Of a DNA stretch of 64,000 nt, positions 38,405 through 47,600 are shown piece by piece (the first letter of the stretch is position 1; each line of letters starts with the position of its first letter). Position numbers and translations under genes: made by a program. The DNA is from Streptomyces nymphaeiformis (GTDB lineage Bacteria; Actinomycetota; Actinomycetes; Streptomycetales; Streptomycetaceae): positions 186,001 to 250,000 of the forward strand of contig NZ_JACHJY010000009.1 in the NCBI RefSeq assembly GCF_014203895.1. The letters run 5' to 3'. The notes under the pieces were generated by a model. It was not told the origin of the DNA. It worked only from the letters and a program-made list of their open reading frames with translations, and did no database searches.

Positions 38405-39271
38405 TCACCACCGGCCTGCGCAGCAGCAAGAGCACCCGGAAGAGATATTGAAGCCGATGGCGCGCAGGTGCTTGGTGTAGTCCCCGCGCCCAGCGCCGAA
38501 GCCCATGACATGGTGGCTGGGCTTGAGGAATGGGGTGACGAGCTGGTCCCAGGTCTCCGAGCCGTAGGCGAGCTTGCCGGCCTTGGCCTTGGAGGAGAAC
38601 TGCCGGAGTCGCTTGGGCTGGACGATGTGCTGGTTCCAGACGGGTGCCTTGTCCTCGATGGCGGTCCAGTCGTAGACGCCGTACTCGCCGGTGAGGTCGG
38701 CGTGCAGCTGAGCGGCCTCGGAGGAGGGCACGGTCCAGGCGAGGAGGTCGAAGCGGTTGATGGACGCGACGACGGCGTACTCGGCGTTGAGGACGATGCG
38801 GCCCTGGTCGTCCATGACGACGCTGTCCCAGGGGCCGTGGCCGGCGGCCATGTGTCCGATCGCGTTGATGAAGCTGAGGTTCTTGCGTTCGGCGACGCGG
38901 ATGGACTGCCAGGGGATCCAGGACCAGGCACCGAGCTCGCCGGGGTCGGCGTAGACGACGCTGGCCTCGGTCTCGACACGGTTGTGGAGGAGGTTGAACT
39001 GGATCTCGTCCTGCAACCTCACCTTGCTGCCGAGCATGACCGCGGGCGTGTGCGTCAGCCCGATCGCCTTGAGGCCCTTCGTTCTCTGGTGGCCCGCGAC
39101 CAGGGTCCCGTCGGCGTTGAGGATGACCGGCTTGACGACGCCGTGCCGACGCAGGGACGCCTGGAGGCGGATGAACGCGGTCTCGCTGAGGCGGCGCGGG
39201 TTGTAGTCGGCGGGGCGGAGCTGGTCGAGCGGGTACGACTCGTGGAACGTCGTGGTGGGCACCTTGCTCAT
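38405..39271 (-). CDS. ParB-like nuclease-domain protein, truncated in a methyltransferase-like motif
   Basis: 288 aa, ATG 39271, overlapping the upstream gene by ATGA. Residues about 10-110 are a ParB N-terminal domain: LDQLRPADYNPRRLSETAFIRL, ASLRRHGVVKPVILNADGTL and VAGHQRTKGLKAIG. The middle holds DSVVMDDQGRIVLNAEYAVVASI. Near the end SHHVMGFGAGRGDYTKHLRAIGFNI is a glycine-rich SAM-binding motif I, but the protein stops 11 residues later with SGCSCCCAGRW, out of character, so the rest of a methyltransferase domain seems lost to a deletion. Phage- or plasmid-derived. Function unknown. Confidence 0.7.
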   Translation of the reverse strand: MSKVPTTTFHESYPLDQLRPADYNPRRLSETAFIRLQASLRRHGVVKPVILNADGTLVAGHQRTKGLKAIGLTHTPAVMLGSKVRLQDEIQFNLLHNRVETEASVVYADPGELGAWSWIPWQSIRVAERKNLSFINAIGHMAAGHGPWDSVVMDDQGRIVLNAEYAVVASINRFDLLAWTVPSSEAAQLHADLTGEYGVYDWTAIEDKAPVWNQHIVQPKRLRQFSSKAKAGKLAYGSETWDQLVTPFLKPSHHVMGFGAGRGDYTKHLRAIGFNISSGCSCCCAGRW

Positions 39272-39924
39272 GCCGCGCCCTCCTGGTGGGCCTGCTGCAG
39301 GACGTGCCAGCCGAAGCCCATGTCGCTGTTCGTGTCGTCGACGAACTTCGTGTAGATGGCGTCCAGGGCCTCGACCTCCTCGGCGGTGATCCGGACGCGC
39401 TTGGACTGCCACTGGAGGTAGCCCCACTGGAGGTAGTCGACGGTGGCGGCCGCGCCGGTGCCCGCTCCGTCGGAGGTGAGCTCCAGGGTCTCGGGCAGGG
39501 AGGTGTCGTCGAGGAGTCGGTCGACGCTCTCGCGGTCGTAGCCGGTTCCGCCGAGGTCGGGGATCTCGGAGAGGACTTCGGCGAGCAGGGCGGTGTCGTA
39601 GCCGGCGAGGTCGTTGGTGCGGTTGTCGACCACGACGATGCGCGCGGCGGCCTGGTCGTCGACGTCGACCCAGGTGGCGGCGATCTGCTCCCAGCCGAGC
39701 TGCTGGGCGGCGGCGACGGTGTGGTTGCCTGCCAGGATCTCGTTGGGGCGGCCGGTGTGCGTTCCCTTGTTGACGACGACGGCGCGGTACTGGCCGTTCA
39801 CGGTCAGGGACTCGGTGATGGCCGGGAGGTCGCCGGTGCGGGGGTTGCGGTAGTAGGGCGTCAGCTCCGCGATGGGGACGGCGAGCGGGAGGAGCTGGTC
39901 GGGGATGTTGGCGAGCGCGGTCAC
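39268..39924 (-). CDS. ParB N-terminal-domain protein
   Basis: 218 aa from GTG 39924 (AAGGGA upstream). ParB/Srx-type domain over residues about 10-110: PIAELTPYYRNPRTGDLPAITESL, VNGQYRAVVVNKGTHTG, EILAGNHTVAAAQQLGWEQI. The G-x-H/R-x3-AA motif is the CTPase/nuclease-like element; here the residue is GNHTVAAA. The C-terminal part is helical with DYLQWGYLQWQSKRVRITAEEVEAL. It forms an overlapping pair with the truncated ParB/methyltransferase gene, an arrangement seen in actinophages. Probably DNA modification or replication-associated rather than chromosome partitioning, because no parA or parS is seen. Confidence 0.72.
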   Translation of the reverse strand: MTALANIPDQLLPLAVPIAELTPYYRNPRTGDLPAITESLTVNGQYRAVVVNKGTHTGRPNEILAGNHTVAAAQQLGWEQIAATWVDVDDQAAARIVVVDNRTNDLAGYDTALLAEVLSEIPDLGGTGYDRESVDRLLDDTSLPETLELTSDGAGTGAAATVDYLQWGYLQWQSKRVRITAEEVEALDAIYTKFVDDTNSDMGFGWHVLQQAHQEGAA

Positions 39925-40106
39925 GAGGCGTCCCTTGCGTAGGCCGGTCCCCGCGCCCTACAGACAAACCAGCCTATGCGCTTGGCAAGGCGGCTCGAAT
40001 CCCAGATGGGCACGGCCAACGAGGATAGACGCCCTGGCGTTCATACGACTACGCGGGCGCGGTCCTGTCCAACGCCCACGCCCCCTCCTGGGGGCCCGCT
40101 TCACCA

Positions 40107-41096
40107 CCTATCCACACCCGCTACGCCGCCTGCATCCGCCTCCACCTCATCCCCGGGCTCGGCAAGAAGAAGCTCGCGCGGCTCACCGCACGCGACGTAC
40201 GCGCCTTCCTCGATGGGTTCCGCACCAGCTACCAGTGCTGCACCCAGGAACGAGACGCGGCCCGGCGTTCCTGCTGCACCATCGGCCAGTGCTGCGGCAA
40301 AATGCTGTCGCCGCTGACCGTGACGTACGTCCACTCGGTCCTCAAGTCCGCCCCGGAGCAGGCCATCCGCGAGGATGAGCTGCCGCGCAACGTAGCCCGG
40401 AACGTTCAAGACCGCCGCGCCCCGCCCGAGACGCTTCCAGCCACATACAGTGGCCGAGGCGCGGCAGCTCCTCCAGGCGGCGAGCGGTGACCGGCTGCAC
40501 GCGCTGCACGAACTCGCCCTGCGCACCGGACTCCGCAAGGGCGAACTCCTCGGCCTCCACTGGGAAGACCTCGACCTCGACAGCGGCACCGCCACCATCC
40601 ACCGCTCCCTCCAGCGCACCCGCACCCAGGGCCTGACCGTACTGAACACCAAGACGCTCGCCTCCGAACGCCGCATTGCTCTGCCCACCGAGTGCATCAA
40701 CTCCCTCAAGATCCACCAGGGACGGCAGCAGGAAGAGCGCCAGGTGGCCGGAACGGGCTGGACGGACAAGGGCTCGTCTTCATCACCCCGAGGGGCAGGC
40801 CGCTCGACCCCACCAACCTCACCCGTCGCTTCCGCCGCCTCCTCCACAAGGCCAGGCTCCGGACGATCCGCTTCCACGACCTCCGCCACTCGACCGCCAC
40901 CCTGCTCCTGGAACAGGGCGACGACCTCGTCGTCATCAAGGAACTCCTCGGCCACGCCCACATCAGCGTCGCCGCTGGCGTCCACGCCCACGTCCGACTC
41001 CGCCTTCAGCGCCAGGCCATCGACACCCTCGGCGCAGCCCTCAGCCCGACCGGTGACGACCCTGACGCCCCATCCGCCGCAGCCGTCGTCCGCTGA
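40107..41096 (+). pseudogene. Tyrosine integrase pseudogene
   Basis: Reading frames must be switched twice to follow one integrase: frame A about 40107-40438 (IHTRYAACIRLHLIPGLGKK, LARLTARDVRAFLDGFR), frame B about 40450-40770 (RTGLRKGELLGLHWEDLDLD with the first catalytic Arg), frame A again about 40770-41096 (FHDLRHSTATLLLEQGDD, LGHAHIS). The catalytic Tyr is lost: where related integrases read VYAHVRLR this has VHAHVRLR. The two frameshifts and the Tyr-to-His change show it is inactive. It marks an old integrative element, now immobile. Confidence 0.8.
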
Positions 41097-41127
41097 CGTT
41101 GCCGTCACCGTTGCCGTCAAACGACTC

Positions 41128-41163
41128 AAGTGCCCCCACTGCTGTGAATCAGCGGGGGCACTT
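41128..41163 (+). terminator. Hairpin after the integrase pseudogene
   Basis: 10-bp perfect stem (AAGTGCCCCC with its complement) and 16-nt loop, followed by TTGTTGTCT. Confidence 0.6.
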
Positions 41164-41235
41164 GTTGTCTATTTCAGCGAACTACCGAAACGCCTCTTGC
41201 TCACACTGGCGAATTCGAAGCAGATTCACCACGAA

Positions 41236-41628
41236 TCACCCATCGAGAGATTTCGGCGAGTTATCGAAATCTTGACTCCAAGACCTCTCAAGAGTCGCCT
41301 TCGCCACTCTCGCCGCAGCCCGAAGCTCTCGCCATTCGACCGCTTCTTCGAGCGCGAGATCAGTCCAAATCGACTCAGGCCCCGCACTCACTGCATCCGC
41401 GTGCCCATTGACCGACTGAAGCAGGAGATATTCCTCATGACTCAGCGAACGATCGCCCACTCTGGCGCGAGCTACATGCAGCACGTCGTCGAACTGAAGC
41501 AAGATCTCATCCACCCCCACTCCTGACGCCTGCAAATATGCAGCTTGACGGTCGGGTTCTGCGCTGAGCAGGTCCAACACGGCGAGAGTCCACCGCCGAA
41601 AGTCGGCCAGCTTTCGCTCCCCGGTCAT
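41236..41628 (-). CDS. Small protein, candidate immunity protein for the RHS toxin
   Basis: 130 aa. Its ATG (41628) overlaps the RHS stop codon (ATGA). It has no signal peptide or membrane segment, is acidic and helical (LADFRRWTLAVLDLLSAEPDRQAAYLQASG, then EEAVEWRELRAAARVAKATLERSW). I recognise no family. The tight overlap with a polymorphic toxin gene strongly suggests an immunity protein for the C-terminal toxin domain; this is inference from arrangement. Base composition is less GC-rich than the core genes. Confidence 0.6.
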   Translation of the reverse strand: MTGERKLADFRRWTLAVLDLLSAEPDRQAAYLQASGVGVDEILLQFDDVLHVARARVGDRSLSHEEYLLLQSVNGHADAVSAGPESIWTDLALEEAVEWRELRAAARVAKATLERSWSQDFDNSPKSLDG

Positions 41629-44600
41629 CGAATGATCCCTCCCAGATCTCCCTCAGGGCCCACGACTCTCCAGTAGGCGCCATCGCCATGATGGCCACCG
41701 CCAGGATTCCACCTGAGCATCCGCCCGGTCGGGTTTCCTCGATCCGTGTATTCGCGAATCACCCATCCACCTCCAGCGTTCTTGCCGCGCCCCAAGCCTT
41801 CTTGACGCCATCCTGGCTTACCCTCAAAGAACGGCTTGACCTGATCGGGCGTTACGCCACCCCTGAGGGTAGACGGAGTATCGAAGATGTCATCTGCCGA
41901 GCGAATACCCGGAAGTTGACCAGCCTCCTCCGCGAGCTGCCTACGAAGCTTCTCTCCATTCGCAGCACCCGTAGGACAAGTACTGTTGTGAACAAGAACC
42001 GGAGTCTGTCCCGCCAGCACATAGTACGTGTGGAGGCTTTCGACGGTGAGGTTGTACACCGTCGCTTCGGTTGCAGTCCAACGCTTGATGGATTCTACCT
42101 GGACGTAGCTTCCTTCTCGCGCTACCTGGAGCCAGCTGCCTTCCTGGAGATCGGTAGCTTCGATCCATTCACCGAGCTCCGGAACCCAGAAGGGGTGTCC
42201 GTCGGTCGCCGTGACGGATGCTGTAGCTGTGCCGCTATCACCATCGATGTCGATGGTGACCTTCACCATCTTCTTGGTGCCGTGCCCCTTGATCTCTGCC
42301 GTGACTTCTTCAAATCGCGTCTCACCGGTTTCGGGGTCAGTAGCTAGAACTCGATCCCCCTTCCGTACGTCTTCGATCCTCTTTGTTGTCCCGTCTGCCA
42401 TCAGAACGAGAGTGTCAGGCGTGAAGCTGTTAGGGGGGCAACCTGCTGCGGAGGAAATTCCCTTACGCGACTTGATTGACTCGATAACTCTGCGAAGCCC
42501 AGGGCCAGCCGCTACGCCGCGCCCTCCTCCCATTGCCCACTCTGGCGCTTCCTTCAGGATGGGAGTCACGTAGACGTCGTACAGGTAAGCCATCTGCGCA
42601 TCGGTGCAGGTGCCGAGGTCGGAGCAGACTTCCATTCCCAGGGCGGCTATCTGGTCACGTGGGAGTTTGTCGTCCCCGGTTTCCTTCTTCCACTGGGCAG
42701 TCCGCTTGGGGAGCTCCGCGTTAAACGTCGCGAAGAATCCATCAGGAGCTTCTTCGTCGTCTTCGACGGGAAGGTAGATTCCTGAGTCCCCGAGCTGGCC
42801 GGCGTCACTGCCGCCCGACCCCTCAGAGTCGCTGCTATTCGTACCGGCGTTAGTGCCGCGAGGCACTCCGGTTCCTTCGCCCTTCTTCTTGCCGGGCCGT
42901 TCGGTGTGGCCCGTGCCGTCGTCGATTCCGAGTCCGGTGGGGTCGGAGAAGGTGATGGGGTTCTGCACGGTGTAGCTGTAGCCGTTGAGGGTTTGAGGCT
43001 TGTCGATTTCGAAAAGCGGGTCGGCGCTGATGAATTGGCCGAGGCTCGTGTCGTAGTCGCGGGCGCCGATGTGGGTGAAGCCGGTGGTGGAGTCGATGTC
43101 GCCATCGACGAACCCCTTCTGGCCGGGCCAGAAGGCCGGTGCCGCTCCCCTCTGTCCGCCGTAGGGGAGAGTTCTGCGGCGGTTGAAGGTGAGGGTGGTG
43201 GCGCTGAAGGAGAGGGTGTTGGTGTTGTGGTGGTCAGCGACGAGGAGGCGGACCTTGCCGTCGTTGCTGGTGCGGATGGCGGAGCCGCCGGGCACGGTGT
43301 AGTAGCGGGTGCCGCCGGCGATGACTGCCGGGGTGGTGCCGACCTTTCGAGTGAGGGCGAGTTCCTGGCCGCCGGGCAGATAGAGCGTGGTGGTGGTCGG
43401 GTCGCGCTTGATGATCCGGGTGCCTTCGGCGTCGTAGAGGAACGACGTCGTCTTGCCCGAGATCGTGGAGGTGGCGAGCTTGCCCTCTTCGTTCCAGGTC
43501 AGGTCCTGGACCGGTCCGGCGTTGGCCGGAGCCTTCTTGATGAGGTTGCCGGTGGTGTCGTAGGTGTAAGTGTCCGTACCGGTTACGCCGCCGGTGGCGG
43601 TGACGGTGCGGACGCCGTGAGCCTGAGCGGCACCAGCGGTGGTGGGGTAGGCGTAGGTGCGAGTGGTATCGGCCGTGATGGCTCCGGCCTTGTGGAGGGT
43701 CTCTGTAGCGCGCTGGCCGGTGTCGGTGAAGGTCCAGCTGGTCCAGTAGGGCTCGACGGTGCCCAGGTTCGGGATGCCGGTGCCGTTGACGGGCTTGGTG
43801 GCGCAGGCGTCGCCTGTGGTCCAGGCCTCGGTGATGCGGCGGGCCCAGTCATAGGTGAAGCACTGCTGGTCGAGGGAGGCGCCGTCGTCCTGGGCATCAC
43901 GGATGGACGTGATGTTGCCGACCGGGTCGTAGCTGTAGGTGATGCTGGATGGGGTGGCGGGGCCGGTCGCCTCGCGGTCAACCTTGGAAGTAATGAGGCG
44001 CCGGGTGGACTCCTCGTAGGTGTTCGTCTGGGTGACGAGCCTGCCGAGGTTGCCGAGCTGGGCCTGGGCGAGCTCTCCGAAGGGGGTGTAGCCGGCGCCG
44101 CGGAGGTAGACCTGGCTGAGGGTGCCATCGACAATGCCGAGCATGTCCTGCGAGCCGAAATGGTTGGTGACGGTCTCGGCAGGCAGATGCGTGGTGGCGT
44201 TGGTGTTGGTGGTGCTGTAGGCGGCGGTTTCCGGCAGGCCGCTGACCGGGGTGGCCGTGGTGGCGACTGTGTAGGTTCCGGCGAGCAGTTCCTCGCCGGT
44301 CACTGACGGGATAGTCACGGTGGTGCCGGTGGGCTGGCCGGTGCTGTCGTAGCCCTTGACCGCGGTCTTGTATGCGGCATTGGCGGTGATGGACGAGTCG
44401 TAGCGGGTGGAAGTGGCGGGCAGCCCGAGACCGCCGGCCATGTCGTAGGTCCACTCGGCGAGCTTGGTGCCGGTGACCGACCCGGTGCGCAGGCTGGTCT
44501 TGCGACCGAGTTCGTCGTAAGTGGTGGCGAGAGTGCCACGCGAGTCGGACACCGTGTCGACGCGGCCGTCGGTGTTGTAGTGGGTGCTGCTGGCGCCCTT

Positions 44601-47600
44601 GTCTGGGTCGGTTGTGCCCGTCGGGCGGCCGCGCAGGTCGTAGGTGTAGGTCCAGGAGTTTCGCTTGGACGTGTCCGTGACGGCAGCGAGCAGACCCGCC
44701 TTGTCGTAGCTGCGGGTCGTCTTCTCGTACTGAGTCGCAGCGGCGCCGATGAGCGGGTTGCGGTCCTTGTACTGGCGCTCCTCGACCGTACGGCCACGGA
44801 CATCGGCGAGCGTGAGGGTGGCAGTGCCGCCGGCGGGCGGGACGCTGGCCGTCCAGTAGTCACCGTAGGTGGTGCTGGTGCGCCACTTCTCCACGTTCAG
44901 GGAGAGCTGAACGCTCTCGATGATGCGGCCACGGCCGTCGTACTCGTTGCGCAGGGCCTGCGGGATCTGGTTGGGCGTGACAACCAGCATCGTGTTCGAG
45001 ACCGCGGCGCTGTTGTAGAAGGGCGCGTTGGTGAGGTAGGCGCGGCCGTGGTTGTCGTAGAAGGTCTCGCTGACGACTCGGCCGGTGGTGCCGATGGCGT
45101 CGGTCTGGGTCTGGCGGGCGCGAAGGAGCGAGTCGTAGAAGGTGGTGCTGGTGCCCCAGGTGCCGTTCTCGTAGAGCTTCTTCGTGGTGACCGTCGAAGG
45201 GATGCTGTTGGAGAGGTTGTAGGTGATGGTGGCGTTGGGCTGCTCAGTAGTGGCGCGGCCCGTGCTCCAGCCCTTGGTCAGCCGGCCGAGGGCGTCGTAC
45301 TCGCTGCTGGACGTACGGTTGTTGGCATCTTTGGCCGTCAGGGTGAGGCCACGCATACCGTCAAAGGTCGTGCTGGTGGTGTGGTTCTTGACGTTGGTTA
45401 CCGAGATGGTCGTCGGCTGTGCACCTGTGGCCGGGGCGTAGGTCGTCGTGACGGGCTGCCCGTCCTGGCCCTTGAGGGTGACAACACGTCCGTACTGGTC
45501 GTGGCTGGCCTGGACAACGGTGTCCCAGACGGGAGTGAGGTCAGGCTTGTATTCGGAAAGCTGCTCTGTCCGGGTGGGGTTGGCCTTGCCTAGCTCGGGC
45601 GCTGCTCCCAGGGCCTGATTGTCGTAGTAGGTGCGAGCCTGGCCGGTGGTCTCATTGGGTCGGGAGAGGCAGTTTGTGTTGTCGGTGCTGACGACCTCGC
45701 TGGGGTACGCGATGAGCCAGTCGCTCGTGTCCGGGGTGACGTAGTTGATGTAGGTGCAGCGGGCTTCGACCGTACCGGCTCCGTCATCGGACTCCTTCAG
45801 GAGGAGTCCGTAGGTTGAGTCGAAGGTGCGGTTGGTGGTGAGGGTGCGCCAGGTGCCGTTGTCGAGGAGGGCGCTGGCCTTCTCTGTTGCGGTGCCTGCC
45901 AGGTACGCGGTTTTGGGCTGGAGTGTCGGGGCGGGGTCGTTCGGCTTGTCGGGGTCGGTGATGCCCTTGACCGTCTGGGTGGCGGTGGCGGCAGACTCCC
46001 ACGGGGTGTAGGTGGTCTTGATGACGATCTTGCCGTCGGTGCCGTTCTTGTCGTAGGTCGCGCTGGAGGCGACGCGGCCGACAAAGTCCTCGCGGTCGGT
46101 GATGCCGTTGATGGTGGCGACGGTACGGGGGGTGCCGTTGGCAAGGGTGTCGCCGGCCATGCCGAGGTAGTAGGTGTTCTCGGTCTTCACCCGGTTCGTG
46201 GTGCCGGTGTAGGTGCGGACGGTGCCGTAGCCGCGGTAAACGTTCCAGGACCGGTGCTTGTCGAGGGTGAACTCGCTGGTGTCGCGTCGCCAGTACGGGC
46301 CGTTTGCGTAGTTGTAGCTGGTGGTCTTCGACTCTGAGCCGCTGCCGCCTGTGGTGTCGGTCTCGGTGACTGTCCAGACGAGGTACTTGTGGAACCAGTC
46401 CTTGACCGGGTCGACGTAGCCGTCGGGGGTCCACCAGGACGGGTAGCAACGCTTGCTGTTGTTGTCCTCTGTAGGAAGGGTCGTCGGGGTGCAGTCGGTG
46501 GGGTGGTAGGTGACCAGGGTCTGGCCGCCGGTCTCGTTGGTGATGCTGGTGATGCGCTTGCGGTTCAGGGCGGGGCGGCCTTCGGCGGCGTCGACCCGGT
46601 TGGCCATCAGCTCACCGTCGAAGACGGTGGGGTTGAGGGTGATGTCGGCGAGGGCTCCGGCCTTGGCCGTGCGCTGTACGGAGTCCAGCCACAGCGACGG
46701 CGTGGAGGTGTCGCCCGTGGCAGGAAAGGACTGGGTCAGCGCCCACATGTCGACCGGCTGCAGGGTGGAGCCTACGAGGGAGTAGGTGTTGATGCTCGTC
46801 AGGCGCTGCTTGGACCAGAACGACGGAGCGCCTTGCAGGCATTCGGTTCCGGAGGTGCAGTTCAGGTCGACAGGCGTGTCAGGCCAGCTGGTGGCATGCG
46901 CCTTGTCGAAGGTGCAGTCCGTCGCGGTGCAGCGGTTGCCGGTGGTGAAGGTGACGCGGCCGGCGGGGTTGGTGGTGGTGTAGACGGCACCGGCGCGCAG
47001 GCCGTAGTCGATGCGGTTGAGGTAGCCGCCGCGAGTGTAGGACTTGGGGTCGTCGATCTTGCTGTTCTGCGCGTAGTAGCCCTGTTCCTTGGTGTAGTAG
47101 AGGGCCATGGCGTTGCCGTGCGGGTCGACGACGTAGTCGAGGCTCCAGCGCCAGCCCTGCTGCTCGGCGGAGGAGGCGTAGTCGTCTGCGTGGCCCTGTT
47201 CGCCCGTGTGGTTGCCGTAGACGGGGACGGTGAAGACGGAGTTGGTTTCGGTTTCTCCCGTAGCCCAGCCCGGGAGGCGGTTCTTGCCGAACCAGTACTG
47301 GGTCCCGTCGGTGGTGGTCACCTTCCAGTACTCGGAGTCTTCGTCACCCGAGTTGTTCGGCTCGCTGTCGTAGACGCGTTCGATGCGGGAGCCGTCGTCA
47401 CCTTCAAGCTTCCAGGTGCTCTTGGCAGCGTCCCAGACAAGCTCGTTGGAAGAGCCGTTGAGGGAGAGGGTGGCGTTCTCCGACTTCCAGCACAGGTCAC
47501 CGGTGTTGGCGGTGTTGTTGCCGCCCTGCTTGTCGTTCTCGCAGGAGGCGTAGCGGCGCTCGATGAAGCCGGGCGAGTACTCCCAACCCTCACCGATCCA

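Noticed and set aside
39268-39924. Chromosomal or plasmid partitioning ParB
   Set aside because: No ParA neighbour, no central HTH of partition ParB, and overlap with a methyltransferase-like gene.
39985-40012. GGCTCGAATCCC resembling a tRNA T-arm
   Set aside because: No matching stem or upstream anticodon arm; probably chance or an attachment-site relic.
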